Positions 31,586 through 42,343 of a DNA stretch of 64,000 bases are shown piece by piece. Where the stretch lies: assembly GCA_023974075.1 (NCBI GenBank), contig CM043785.1, positions 23,067,169 to 23,131,168 on the forward strand, in the 5' to 3' direction. The DNA comes from Chaenocephalus aceratus (Eukaryota; Chordata; Actinopteri; Perciformes; Channichthyidae). Under the pieces are notes generated by a model. It worked only from the letters and a program-made list of their open reading frames with translations. It had not been told where the DNA came from and did not search any database. Both the position numbers and the translations under genes were made by a program. The first letter of the stretch is position 1. Each line of letters opens with the position of its first letter.

Positions 31586-33123
31586 CATATGCTAACCACA
31601 GCAGACACCCTTTGTGTTGTCACACAGGGGGAGTGGTTCACAACAGTGGACTTGAGGGACGCCTACTTCCACGTGCCAATTGCATCCCATCACCGGAAGT
31701 TCTTGAGGTTCGCCTTTCAGGGCCGACATTATCAGTTCCCTTTGGTCTCTCCCTCTCTCCAAGGGTGTTCACCAGGGTTGTTGCGGCAGCGCTCGCTCCC
31801 CTGCAGGCACAGGGCGTGAAGGTCCTGCCATATCTGGACGACTGGCTGGTTTGCGCGCCGTCCCGGGCCCAAGGGGCCCAGGATACGGCGCGCTTCTCAT
31901 CCCACGTAGCCCGGTTGGGCCTGACAGTGAACACCGGGAAGAGCTGCCTGGACCCTTCCCAACAGGTCACTTATCTGGGGATGGTCCTAGATTCGGTTGC
32001 CATGAGGGCCTACTTGACACCTCGTCGTGTGGACGACATTTCCCACCATCTTCGCATCTTCAGACTGGGCAAGAGGGTGCCTTACATACAGTTCCTCCGG
32101 CTCTTAGGCAGACTGACAGCTGCCTCAGCCGTTGTGCCCTTGGGCCTGTTGTCACTGCGCCCCATGCAGATGTGGCTGAACAACTTTCACTTGGACGCCA
32201 AGCGGCACAGGCACAAGAGAGTCAGGGTGTCTCAGCGGTGCCTCCACTCTCTCTCCCGCTGGAGGGACAGGGCCTATCTTCTGATGGGTGTGCCCATGGG
32301 CACCATCCCATCCCGCCGGGAGAGTGTCACTGTGGATGCGTGTCTCTCGGGGTGGGGTGCGGTGTGGCAGGGCAGGACCGTGGAGGGTCAGTGGTCTGCC
32401 CAGGAAGGTGCACGCCATATCAATGTGCTGGAGCTTCGGGCGGTGTTGCTCGCACTCATGTACTTTTTACCCCAACTGGCGGGCAGGCATGTGCTCGTTC
32501 GTTCGGACATGTCCGCAGTTGCCCAAATCAACAACCAGGGGGGCACCAGGTCCGCACAGCTGCTCCGCGTTTCGCAGAGCCTCTTGCCTTGGGCGCTCCC
32601 CCGCCTCACCAGTCTGCGGGCAATCTTTCTGCCAGGGGACCTGAATCAGGTCGCAGATTTCCTCTCACGGCGCAAGCCTCCACCGGGGGAGTGGCGGCTT
32701 CACCCGGAGGTGGTGGAGACAATTTGGAGCCTTTTCGGCAGGGCCGAGGTGGACCTCTTTGCCTCGGAAGAGTCGAGGCACTGCCCCCTCTGGTTCTCCT
32801 GGACGGAGGTGACCAGCCCATTGGGTCAGGATGCCCTGGCGCACGACTGGCCGGACACTCTCCTGTATGCCTTCCCACCGTTGCCTCTGATACTTCAGAC
32901 GCTTCAGAGGGTCCTTACTCAGGGGCACAGGCTCCTTCTGGTCGCCCCCCGCTGGCCGGGGAGAGTCTGGTTCCCACTGCTACTCAGTCTCTGCTGCAGC
33001 CCACCGTGGCGTCTCCCCGACAGGAAGGACCTTCTGTCACAGCTCAAGGGTCTAATTTGGCATCCCGACCCTCACCGCCTTCAGCTCTGGGTTTGGCCTC
33101 TGCAGGGCCCAACCCACTGTTGA
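31586..33123 (+). pseudogene. DIRS RT, RNase H and methylase-like domain
   Basis: MLTTADTLCVVTQGEWFTTV and DLRDAYFHVPI (RT block 3) start in one frame; a shift near 31740 moves to the frame open to 33123. KVLPYLDDWLV carries the YLDD active site, then VTYLGMVLDS. RNase H: VTVDACLSGWGAVW (D), INVLELRAVLLAL (E), VRSDMSAVAQINNQGG (D), DLNQVADFLSR (D). The C-terminal region EVDLFASEESRHCPLWFSWT to HRLLLVAPRWPGRVWFPLL is the segment described as a Dam-like methylase in DIRS elements. The split by the 10.6-kb insert and one frameshift make it non-functional. Confidence 0.85.
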
Positions 33124-34137
33124 GCGGTGTCACGGCATCTGTCAGGGAAACTATCCTGAATGCCAGAGCTCCATCCACTCGGGCACAGTATGAGTGCAAA
33201 TGGAGGCTCTTCTCCCACTGGTGTGTGAGTAAGGCTGAGAATCTGTGACATTGCTCCGTGGCCACCATTTTAGAGTTTCTGCAGTCCCTTCTGGATAGTG
33301 GACGTTCTCACTCCACTTTGAAGGTGTATATGACTGCTATCTCTGCCCGACATGTCGGAGTCGATGGCGCCACAGTGGGGCGCCACAGGTTGGTGTCCCT
33401 CTTTCTAAGAGGGGCTCTACGGCAGCGCCCCCCTAGCACCCCAAGGGCCCCGGCTTGGGACCTGCCCCTAGTGCTGGATGCCCTATCATCTCCTCCCTTC
33501 GAGCCCCTGGCCCAGGTTGGGCTTAAGTGGCTGTCCCTGAAGGCAGCATTCTGCTTGCCATAACCTCAGGGAAGCGAGTCGGAGAGCGTCATGCCCTCTC
33601 CGTAAGCAGTACATGCCTGAGGTGGAACTCCGATGGCTCGGGTGTCACCCTCTGGCCGGATGTGGCGTTCCTGCCTAAGGTGCTTCCACTAGCCCACTTC
33701 AATCGGCCTATCCAGCTGGCACGCTTTAACATTCCACAGGAGAGCGGCACACCTGAGTTGCTGTGCCCTGTGCGTGCCCTGAGGGCGTATATTGATGCTA
33801 CGGCCTGAACACCAGTCAGAGCAGCTCTTCGTTTGCCATGGCGGCACTAGGAAGGGTCGTGCTCTCTCGAAACAGCGGCTGTCCCACTGGGTGGTGGATA
33901 CCATCACATATGCCTATGGGGCCAGTGGCCGCCCCCCGCCATCAGGGGCCAGATGCCACTCTACAAGAAGCATCTCAACATCGTGGGTTGCCCTAAGAGG
34001 GGTGCCCCTGGAGACCGTCTGCGCCGCGGCGTCATGGGCGTCTTCTGGCACATTCTCCAGGTTCTACCGGGTCAATGTCGCCACTCCTCACCCTCTGGGG
34101 GTGGTCTTGTGGCCAAGCTACGCTGCTTCCAGCTAGG
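33090..34137 (+). pseudogene. DIRS tyrosine recombinase
   Basis: It overlaps the RT end in another frame, as in other DIRS. VTASVRETILNARAPSTRAQ and YECKWRLFSHWC mark the core-binding domain. An in-frame TGA at 33246 follows AENL. Then SVATILEFLQSLLDSGRSHS, LKVYMTAISARH; a frameshift near 33550 leads to LAITSGKRVGERHALSVSS (first catalytic R), a second near 33800 to LFVCHGGTRKGRALSKQRLS, ARCHSTRSISTSWVAL (H-x-x-R) and FSRFYRVN (nucleophile Y). The catalytic residues survive but three lesions inactivate it. It would integrate the circular cDNA. Confidence 0.85.
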
Positions 34138-34177
34138 TGAGTAAGTGCTTGGATTCTTCATGACATGGTTGGTATAG

Positions 34178-34290
34178 GTCATCCAGTGCTAAAGCACCGC
34201 CTCTGGCGGTCAGTAGGGACAAAATAGAACGATAGTTACGGCTGTAACTACGGTTCTATGAGTCCCGGATGACCGCCAGAGTTTCCTGTC
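34178..34290. repeat. DIRS internal complementary region
   Basis: The first half (CGCCTCTGGCGGTCAGTAGG, GACAAAATAGAAC) is the reverse complement of the left outer end at 17922-17963. The second half (GATAGTTACGGCTGTAACTA, CGGTTCTATGAGTCCCGGAT) is the reverse complement of the right outer end at 34455-34504. The halves meet at the complement of GTT. By the DIRS model this acts as template for joining the ends of the circular cDNA. Confidence 0.9.
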
Positions 34291-34337
34291 ACTCAGAATT
34301 ATTGTGTGCTCACGAGAAGATTCTGGGAACAGATCCT

Positions 34338-34504
34338 CTGTCGACACCGGCTGATATAGCCAATGTCACGTGGGTCACAGGTGACTTTGTTGTTATTGGT
34401 ACTCGAGCTGCGCATGCGCGCGATGGACATATCCAGTGCTAAAGCACCGCCTCTGGCGGTCATCCGGGACTCATAGTACCGTAGTTACAGCCGTAACTAT
34501 CGTT
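34338..34504 (-). repeat. DIRS right inverted terminal repeat
   Basis: GGAACAGATCCTCTGTCGAC to GGCGGTCATCCGGGAC is complementary to the left repeat. The outer 50 bp match the internal complementary region. The end is set at GTT (34502-34504) because L2 sequence resumes directly after. Confidence 0.9.
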
Positions 34505-35355
34505 TTAAAGGGAAAAATGGGAGAAACCTCAGGGAGAGCAACAGAGGAGGGATCCCTCTCCCAGGACGGACAGACGTGCAATAGATACCGTGTGTAAATT
34601 GAAAAGATAATACATTTGCAACATACGTAGTCCAAATGTTTGGAAATGCATGTGTGTATAATAGGAAGATGAATTCACGAGGATATCCATCCAGGACCTA
34701 TGATCCAGGACCACAGCCACGACTCAAGATCCAGGGCTCGCGATGCTGCAGGACACAGGACCGCAGGATCATCCATGACTCCGGATCCCAGCGTATATAG
34801 ACACCAAAAAGAAAGAAATTTGGGGAAGCTGGGTTAATCGGAACATGAGAGTACACAGGTATAGACAGAGAGAAGGAAGAAGTAAGATGTCCCCCGACAA
34901 ACTAAGCCTATATCAGCAAAACTAGGGGCTGAATCTAATCAGCCCTAACTATAAGCTTTATCAAAAAGGAAGGTCTTAAGCGCACTCTTAAAAACGGATA
35001 GGGTGTCTGCCGCCCGAACACAAACTGGAAGCTGAGTCCATAAATGTGGAGCTTTATAAGAAAAGGCTCTGGCTCCCATTGTACTTTTAAAGACTCTAGG
35101 AACAACCAACAACCCTGCATTCTTGGAACCCAAAGCCCTAGTAGGACAGTAGGGTATAATGAGTTCTTTAAGGTAAGATGGCGCCTGCCCATTAAGGGCT
35201 TTGTAGGCGAGAAGAAGAATTTTAAATTCTATCCTGTGTTCTTTAGGGAGCCAGTGTAAGGCAGCCAGAACAGGAGTAATGTGGTCCCTTTTCCTAACTC
35301 TGGTTATTACACGAGCTGCAGCATTTTTAATCAGCTGAAGCGACTTGACTGACTT
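34505..35355 (-). pseudogene. L2 copy 2: 3' untranslated region and RT C-terminus
   Basis: 34505-34934 is the L2 3' untranslated region. 34935-35355 encodes, in broken frames, the L2 C-terminal region: blocks like NSLYPTVLLGLWVPRM, STMGARAFSYKAPHLWTQLP and VFKSALKTFLFDKAYS. This region follows RT in all fish L2 elements and is RNA-binding by inference. Confidence 0.8.
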
Positions 35356-35885
35356 CTAGGTACACCCTGATAATAAAGAGTTACAATAATCCAGCCTTGA
35401 AGTAACGAATGCATGGACTAGTTTCTCTGCATCGTTTTGTGGCAAGATATGCCTGATTTTTGCAATGTTACGTAGATGGAAGTAGGCTGTCCTTGAAATT
35501 GATTTTATGTGGGCGTTAAAAGATAAATCCTGATCAAATATAACACCAAGATTCCTTACAGTCTCACTGGAGGCCAAATTAATGCCATCCATAGTTAGTA
35601 TATCTTTAGATAATTTGTTTCGTAGATTCTTCGGGCCAAGTACAATAACTTCAGTTTTGGTCGTGTTTAACATCAAAACGTTTAAGGTCATCCACGTTTT
35701 TAAGTCCTTGAGGCAGTCTTGAATTTTATTTAGATGATTAATTTCATCAGGCTTGATTGATAAATATAGTTGAGTATCATCCGCATAACAATGAAAGTTT
35801 ACAGAATGATTCCTTATAATATTGCCTAACGGAAGCATATATAAGGTGAACAAAATAGGTCCGAGCACTGAGCCCTGTGGCACTC
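35356..35885 (-). pseudogene. L2 copy 2: RT blocks 4-7
   Basis: One open frame from 35883 to 35356: [15 protein letters not shown] (block 4), [15 protein letters not shown] (block 5, YADD intact), [52 protein letters not shown] and [16 protein letters not shown] few codons upstream it is cut by the short family-b L2; the upstream RT resumes at 36437. Confidence 0.85.
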
Positions 35886-36436
35886 ATTACATTACATTAC
35901 ATTGCATTTAGCTGACGCTTTTATCCAAAGCGACTTACAATAAGTGCGTTCGACCAAACTTGAAGAAAACAGAATCATATAAGTACATCAGGCTTCATAG
36001 AGCAAAAACATTTCAAGTGCTACTTAACTGGCTTTAGATAAGCCAGCCCTTTATTAGTATATAAGTGCTTTGTTACTTCTATCGCTCGAAGTGGAGTCGA
36101 AAGAGATGAGTTTTCAGTCTGCGCCGGAAGGTGTGTAAGCTATCTGCTGTCCTGATGTCAATGGGGAGCTCATTCCACCATTTTGGAGCCAGGATAGCAA
36201 ACCCACGTGTTTTTGCTGATGAGAACTTGGGTCCCCTTCGCAGCGATGATGCAGCGAGCCGTTTGGTTGATGCAGAGGGGAATGCACGTGCTGGGGTGTA
36301 CGGTTTAACCATGTCCTGGATGTACGAAGGGCCAAATCCATTCGCAGCATGGTACGCAAGTACCATTGTCTTGAAGTGGATTCTAGCAGTTATCGGAAGC
36401 CAGTGGAGGGAGCGGAGGAGCGGCGTGGTGTGGTAC
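35886..36436 (-). mobile_element. Short L2 (family b) with 5-bp target duplication
   Basis: 551 bp: tail repeats TTACATTACATTACATTG at the left, then the GCTGACGCTTTTATCC tail block, then coding C-terminus on the minus strand (TTPLLRSLHWLPITARIHFK, NELPIDIRTADSLHTFRRRL). CACTC flanks it at 35881-35885 and 36432-36436; the uninterrupted copy 1 has a single CACTC there. It is severely 5'-truncated and dead on arrival. Base-level limits are good to about 3 bp. Confidence 0.85.
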
Positions 36437-37825
36437 CACTCCATGGCTAACTTTGGTTTTGCGTGGAAGATTCATCATTGACACGTACAAACTGAGAGTG
36501 TTCAGATAGATAGGACCTAAACCAGCCTAAAGCAGTTCCCTGTATGCCAACTAAGTGCTCTAGTCTTTGCAATAAGATATCATGATCGATAGTATCAAAT
36601 GCAGCACTGAGATCGAGCAAAACAAGAATAGAGACAAGTCCCTTGTCAAAGGCTATTAGAATGTAATTTGTGACTTTAACCAGAGCTGTCTCTGTGCTAT
36701 GATGTGTTCTAAAGCCAGACTGAAAATCTTCAAATAAATCATTGTTTTTTAAGTAATCACACAACTGTTTTGCGACCGCTTTCTCAAGAATTTTTGAGAG
36801 GAACAGAAGATTAGAAATAGGTCTATAATTGGCTAAAACCTCTGGATCGAGGTTGTGCTTTTTAAGAAGCGGTTTTATCACTGCTACTTTGAATGATTGT
36901 GGAACATAGCCTGATAATAAAGACATATTCATAATATTTAATAAAGAAGTGCTAATTAATGGAAAAACTTCCTTCAACAGCTTAGTTGGAATTGGGTCTA
37001 ACATACACATTGATGGTTTAGAAGAGAGAATCATTGAATTTAATTGTTCAAGGTTTATGGCTGAAAAGCATTCTAGTTTACTGAGTGCTATGGGAATAGA
37101 AGGTTCAATCGAGCTGTGGCTCTCTGTCAGCCTGGCTACAGTGCTGAAAATAAATCTTACATTATTCTTATTCTCATCTATTAATGAAGAGTAGTAGGCT
37201 GCTCTCGCTTTACGCAGTGCTTTCTTATATTCATTGAGAGTAATATGCCAAATTAAACGACATTCTTCAAGTTTAGTGGAACGCCATATCCTTTCAAGTT
37301 GTCTCGACTTTTGCTTTATTGTGCTGGTTTCGGCATTATGCCATGGAGCTAATCTATGTTGTTTTATTTTCTTCTTTTTCAAAGGAGCAACAGAGTATAA
37401 TTTTATTCGTAGCGCATCTGTAGCACTATCAACAACATGATCAATTTGGGGTGGTGTACATTTTGTATAAGTTTCCTCCCCTACATGCAGACATGCTATC
37501 GAGTTAAGTATTTGTGGAATCTCTTCCTTAAATTTGGCTATAGCACTAACAGATAGGTTTCTGTTGCAGGAGCTTTTGACTAATGCTTTGTAGTCTAGTA
37601 ACAGTACTTCAAAAGTTACTAAGAAATGGTCGGATAAAGCAGGATTATGCGGTTCGACTAATAGTTGCTCAATTTCAATACCATAAGTCAGAACAAGGTC
37701 GAGAGTGTGATTATAGCAGTGGGTTGGTTTATTTACACTCTGACGAAAACCAACAGAATCTAATATAGAGTTAAATGCAACAGTAAGGCTATTTTTATCA
37801 TCGTCAACATGAATATTAAAGTCAC
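36437..37825 (-). pseudogene. L2 copy 2: endonuclease end and RT blocks 1-3
   Basis: Open from 37382 to 36447: [49 protein letters not shown] (block 1), [20 protein letters not shown] and [20 protein letters not shown] (block 2), [33 protein letters not shown] (block 3). Upstream to 37825, in another frame, the endonuclease end is readable ([11 protein letters not shown] with catalytic [16 protein letters not shown]). One frameshift at about 37830 separates it from the endonuclease start. Confidence 0.85.
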
Positions 37826-38368
37826 CTATACGATAATTACTTTATCTGTTTTATGTACCAAAGTTGATAAAAACTCAGAGAATTCTGATAAGAATTCTGA
37901 ATAAGGACCTGGTGCACGGTACACTGTAACAAATAAGATTGGCTGCAAAGTTTTCCAGGTCGGATGCGTAAGACTAAAAAGGAGACTTTCAAAGGAGGTA
38001 CAATTTAATTTTGGTTTAGTATTGATAAGTAAACTTGAGTCAAAGATTGCTGCAACTCCACCTCCTCGGCCCACACCTCGGGCAATGTGAGTATTGATAT
38101 GGCTGGGTGGAGTGGCCTCATTTATGCTGACATATTCTTCATGTCTCAACCAAGTTTCAGTGAGACAGCATATATCAATATTATAATCTGATATGAAATC
38201 ATTTACCAATATTGCTTTAGATGCTAGAGATCTTATGTTTAAGAGACCACATTTAATATTCCTGTTTTGTTGCACTGTAGTAGTTGTTACATTTACTTTT
38301 ATTAGGTTATTATGTATGACACCTCTATTAGGTTTTACCTTAAATTGTCCTTGGGCAGACACACACAC
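37826..38368 (-). pseudogene. L2 copy 2: ORF2 start, AP endonuclease
   Basis: Open for 180 codons: IKCGLLNIRSLASKAILVND (metal-binding N), IDICCLTETWLRHEEYVSIN (catalytic E), GRGGGVAAIFDSSLL, LFVTVYRAPGPYSEFLSEF. The frame ends at KVIIV with a stop, one base short of the expected GDFNIH box, which follows in the next frame. A single-base deletion near 37830 is the likely cause. Confidence 0.85.
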
Positions 38369-38482
38369 CGCTAATATTGGGTATTTTATTGGGTTCGGGA
38401 TTCCTATGGATGACTGCCTAGGAGAGAGCGCAGAGAAGCGTGTAAGACTGCGACTCCGCCTCCTGGTCTCAACTCCAGTTTG

Positions 38483-39352
38483 TCATGGATTAAGTCCACA
38501 AAGCCCTGAAATGTTTGCCGAAATGAGATTTGCACCTTCCAAAGTAGGATGAATGCCGTCTCTCTTAATCAGACCAGGTTTTCCCCAGAAGGCTGTCCAA
38601 TTATTTACGAAACCCACATTGTTTGCTGGGCACCACCAAGACAACCAGCGCTGAAATGATGACATGCGGCTATACATGTCATCATTGATCAGATTGGGGA
38701 GGGGACCAGAGAAGATTACGGTGTCCGACATTGTTTTAGCATAACTACACACCGACTCCACATTAAGTTTGGTGCATTCTGATTGGCGTAAACGAACATC
38801 ATTACCACCGACGTGAATAACAATCCTACTGTATTTACGTTTATTTTTAGCCAGCAGTTTAAGATGCGCCTCAACGTCGCCGGCTCTGGCCCCCAGAATG
38901 CATGTGACTGTGGAGGCTTCGGTCTCTAAATTCACGTGTCTCATAATAGAGCTACCAATAACCAGAGTTGGCTTCTCAGCGGGTGTCTCGCTGAGTGGGG
39001 AATATCTGTTAGATACGTGAACGGGTTGGTGGGGACCTGCGGGTTTCGCGTTATGCCCCTTCTGAACAGTCACCCAGTCTCCCTGCTGCTCGGGAGTTGC
39101 CGGGGGACGGCTAATAGGAGCTACCTTTTGCCGGTCCGCACCGGCTAACATGGGCTTTACTGTAGCTGAGTTACTTTCTAAGATGCGGAGCCGGGCTTCT
39201 ATGGCTATGATTCCCGCCTCCAACCTAACAACTATACTACATTTAACACATGTATCAGTACCAGTAAAGGAGGTAGGGAAGTAACCAAACATGGAAAGGA
39301 AGAGCAGGAAATAACACCCGAGGGTGGGGAAGGAGCCATGGCTAGCTATCAA
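38483..39352 (-). CDS. L2 copy 2: ORF1 with SGNH-esterase domain
   Basis: An intact 289-codon ORF1. Residues 1-90 contain CVKCSIVVRLEAGIIAIEAR, a coiled-coil-like segment. The rest is an SGNH/GDSL hydrolase fold: TLVIGSSIMRHV (serine block), VHVGGNDVRLR-like residues with GGND (block III) and KRDGIHPTLEGANLI (D-x-x-H block). ORF1 proteins of L2 and CR1 elements are known to carry such esterase domains, with unclear role. It ends about 115 bp upstream of ORF2, as usual. It is the best-preserved L2 protein here, though its element is disrupted. Confidence 0.8.
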   Translation of the reverse strand: MIASHGSFPTLGCYFLLFLSMFGYFPTSFTGTDTCVKCSIVVRLEAGIIAIEARLRILESNSATVKPMLAGADRQKVAPISRPPATPEQQGDWVTVQKGHNAKPAGPHQPVHVSNRYSPLSETPAEKPTLVIGSSIMRHVNLETEASTVTCILGARAGDVEAHLKLLAKNKRKYSRIVIHVGGNDVRLRQSECTKLNVESVCSYAKTMSDTVIFSGPLPNLINDDMYSRMSSFQRWLSWWCPANNVGFVNNWTAFWGKPGLIKRDGIHPTLEGANLISANISGLCGLNP

Positions 39353-39504
39353 GCTAAAGTAGCTACCGTTAGCAAACCCGAAATGAGTGTAGGCAACTGT
39401 GGAGTTACAATCGCTAAGAGAAGGAGAGTTGTGTGTGCTTAAGCTGTAGTAACGTGTGATTACAACGTCAGGCAGTTGCCGTGATCAAGAGTTTTAAAAC
39501 GATC
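39353..39504 (-). other. L2 copy 2: 5' leader
   Basis: About 150 bp upstream of ORF1, ending where plus-strand L2 copy 1 resumes. No promoter motif is recognisable. Confidence 0.5.
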
Positions 39505-39975
39505 GAGGCTGGATTATTGTAACTCTTTATTATCAGGGAGTACCAAGAAGTCAGTCAAGTCGCTTCAGCTGATTCAAAATGCTGCAGCTCGTGTACTAAC
39601 CAGAGTTAGGAAAAGGGACCACATTACTCCTGTTCTGGCTGCCTTACACTGGCTCCCTATAGAACACAGGATATCATTTAAAATTATTCTTCTTGCCTAC
39701 AAAGCCCTTAATGGGCAGGCGCCATCTTACCTTAAATAACTCATTATACCCTACTGTCCTACTAGGGCATTGCATTCTAAGAATGCAGGGTTGTTGGTTG
39801 TTCCTAGAGTCTCTAAAAGTACAATGGGAGCCAGAGCCTTTTCTTTCAAGCTCCACATTTGTGGAATCAGCTTCCAGTTTGTGTTCGGGCGGCAGACAGT
39901 CTATCCGTTTTTAAGAGTACGCTTAAGACTTTCATTTTTGATAAAGCTTATAGTGATAAAATAAAAATAATCTAA
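39505..39975 (+). pseudogene. L2 copy 1: C-terminus and 3' end
   Basis: Plus-strand continuation of 14932-16254: [24 protein letters not shown] codons, LQLIQNAAARVLTRVRKRDH, ITPVLAALHWLPIEHRISFK, IILLAYKALNGQAPSYLK, then decayed codons and an AATAAAAATAATC stretch. It joins the first part at the TS/RLDYC codons, showing that L2 copy 2 landed between them. The usual ATTG-type tail is missing. Confidence 0.8.
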
Positions 39976-40937
39976 TAAGAGTGCATTGACGTAGATACGT
40001 TTTAAGTGGACCAGAGTCCGGTTGTTTTGTTCACTTCAGATGTCTCGGACTGCGTTCACACCGACCCAAACGAACCGATTGAATTGGACTAAACACGGCT
40101 GGTGTGAATGCGACCTTAGAGCATTTATCCAAATTAGACTATGGGCTTTAGTATTGTTGCAAAAGTAAGTGAAGTTAAGTTGTTCTTGTGGTTAGTTAGG
40201 CCGGAGAAACACAACTATTAGCAGTCCAGCAGCTGTGCATTAATGCAGTGATGGCCTTTAGTTACTGAAATGATTCCCTAAAACTTAGATGTCAGACAAC
40301 ACTGAATGCTTCTTGTTGTTTATACTCACTTGTTGGTGTGGCTCCCACAGCACATCGCCAACACTAAGTGAGACAGTAACCATTGTAAGGGCATACTGCA
40401 GTGTAGACAAACTAAAGTTATGTCATATGTTTTACTCAGATGTGTGAACATGACATTTTATCTCTCAAACAGAACATTTTGCTGCTTTGAATCTGCACAT
40501 ACTAACATTTTCCTGCTCAAAAGGATATGATCAATTTGAAAAGAAAAACATATCCTGCAGTGAAGTTTTAAGAGCCAGAAATGCCCTTTAGGAGATGATG
40601 GAGATCTTTATCTTTATCTTCTGTATAAAGACAATAATAATGGTGGGTAAACAGTTATACACTGCCCCAAAGTGGCCTCGGAAAGAAAAAGAAAAACAAT
40701 CAATGTAGCTTTCAATGTACTTTAACAAATAACCGGTTGCTCTGATTCATTCAGTGTGCATTCATGCCTACCTCACGGAAACCCATTTATTAATTTGAGG
40801 GTAATCTATGGTTCGCAAATAACCCAAAATGCTTCCCTTGAGGCTGCCATGATTTGTAGTTTTAGAGCACACTATTCCTGTTTAGTAGATTCATTAATTA
40901 TTAGTTAATATGTGTACTGCTGCACTGATTCACTTTC
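39976..40937. other. Unassigned 960 bp
   Basis: No open frame or strong repeat. The GAGTCCGGTTGTTTTG and GTCTCGGACTGCGTTCACAC words at 40010-40060 look like the end of a DNA transposon but no partner end was found. Confidence 0.35.
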
Positions 40938-42315
40938 TTTACAACACACTCTCACTCCCTAAACGTCCAGGAGTGACGCTTGGTCAGGGTCCCGTGGCGT
41001 GCAGTTGGGACGCGCCGAGGCTCCTTCAGCTTCATAAACGGACGCAAAGAGCTTTAAACTGATAGCAATATATTCCCATCGGTGGCAGTATTTGACGCTC
41101 ATGGAAGCACCGCATCCGTTTATGTCGGCAGCTCTTAAAGGCAATGTGAGCGTCCATTCCCATTGGATAATGAAGAATTGTACACTCGGAAGTAAGTATT
41201 CTCCTTACTGTTGATTTATTTGACAGTGATATCTCCACTACTCATCAACTCAAAAACACCAGATTACCCTTGTTAATTAAACGACATTGAAAGGTTGAAA
41301 TTGTGTACAATGCTTTTGTGTTTTTCCCCTTCAATTCTGAGAAACAACTTGTTTTCTCTGAAATGTGGAGCGCCAAAGAGACTACAATACCCACAATCCC
41401 CAGCTATTGCTGTGACCAAGCCTGTCCGCTTTGCGACAAACCCTGTGATTAATCTTCAAGCTCTGGGATTGGATGTTGGAGTGGCAGTGCGCCAAGGTTA
41501 CGCCGAGCGTCATGCTCTTTGAAATGGAACGAAACCAAGGCAGAGTATTCAAAACTGGACTCAAATTCCCCCCGAGAACTACACATGCTGGCTATTGTGT
41601 TTCGCAACATATTCTCTATGGCACGTCTCTACTGGGAATTGTAGTTTTAAAAGACATTTTCGTTTTTCCAAAAATTAGAAGTTGACAGTATTAAACTGTG
41701 TACAGCCCTGGAGGTTTCGGCGATAGGAAACAAATTGGTGTGTACAAATTGAAAACATGTAAGTACTAAATGGGTGAAAATCGCTTGTATCCATAATGGG
41801 CAGCATTAATATATACCCACATGACAGCTCATTGTTACTTTGTAATTCTACTCCACTACAATTCAGAGGTTAACCTGGTATTTTTACTCCACTACATTTA
41901 TTTTAGTTACTTTGCAGATTCTGATTAATGATGTAAAATATAAACAACCCTTAAAGCAGACTTTAGTTACACCTGAGTAACATTCAGGGAAAGGTGATTG
42001 TCAAATGCCAACAATCAGGAGAGATATTTGATTGTTGGTGCTTGAGAAGAATAAACATTTATTTGCAGATCTCTATAAAGTATATTCATTAATCGTTATT
42101 ATCCACTAATAGTTCATTAAAAACTGTATATCATTTCTATTTTGCACATCCCTTTCAAGATTTTAAGATTTTCAAAGGTTTATTGACATATCATATACAC
42201 AACTACGCTGTAGTTACTGTATGCAATGAATGAAAAACTTGGGTCACAGGTTCCTCAACAGTGCATTACAAGACATCTATCAATATGTGTGTATACCTCC
42301 ACCATTAATATACTG
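40938..42315 (+). repeat. Repeat X, copy B (uninterrupted)
   Basis: A contiguous copy of the repeat split at 5606-11790. It starts ACACTCTCACTCCC and ends near CATCTATCAATATGTG. It shows the native order of the segments: proximal, middle (inverted in copy A), distal. It encodes no recognisable protein, so it is non-autonomous or noncoding; no terminal inverted repeat was found. Confidence 0.6.
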
Positions 42316-42343
42316 CACATTTCTTACATCCATCTTCTCCTGC

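Larger units (their letters stand above)
17922..34504 (+). mobile_element. DIRS-type tyrosine-recombinase retrotransposon
   Basis: It has the full DIRS layout: inverted terminal repeats, gag, RT/RNase H/methylase-like ORF, tyrosine recombinase and an internal complementary region. The left end starts GTTCTATTTCGTCCC (17922) and the right end finishes AACTATCGTT (34504). The internal complementary region fuses the complements of both outer ends through one shared GTT, the known DIRS circle-junction arrangement. The flanks belong to one continuous L2 3' untranslated region with no target duplication, as expected for this group. Minus the 10.6-kb insert at 20992-31585 it is about 6.0 kb, normal for DIRS. 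RT and YR contain lesions. Confidence 0.9.
16255..39504 (-). mobile_element. Full-length L2 LINE (family a), copy 2, carrying nested insertions
   Basis: The 5' end is near 39504 and the 3' end at 16255, with a CAATCAATCAAT-type tail (ATTG repeats in sense). The 3' untranslated region is read in three pieces, 34934-34505, 17921-17825 and 16318-16255. They join smoothly through the fish L2 blocks GGATCCCTCCTCTGTTGC, CTTGTACGATGTGAGGG and TGATATTGGGCTATATAA. Removing the LTR element (16319-17824), DIRS (17922-34504) and a short L2 (35886-36436) leaves about 4.6 kb, a normal full-length L2. It inserted into copy 1, whose coding continues on both sides. Confidence 0.8.

Noticed and set aside
31851..33090. 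Long second frame overlapping the DIRS RT/RNase H
   Set aside because: The first about 400 codons are an out-of-frame shadow of RT/RNase H. Only the end, after about 33090, is genuine (start of the tyrosine recombinase).
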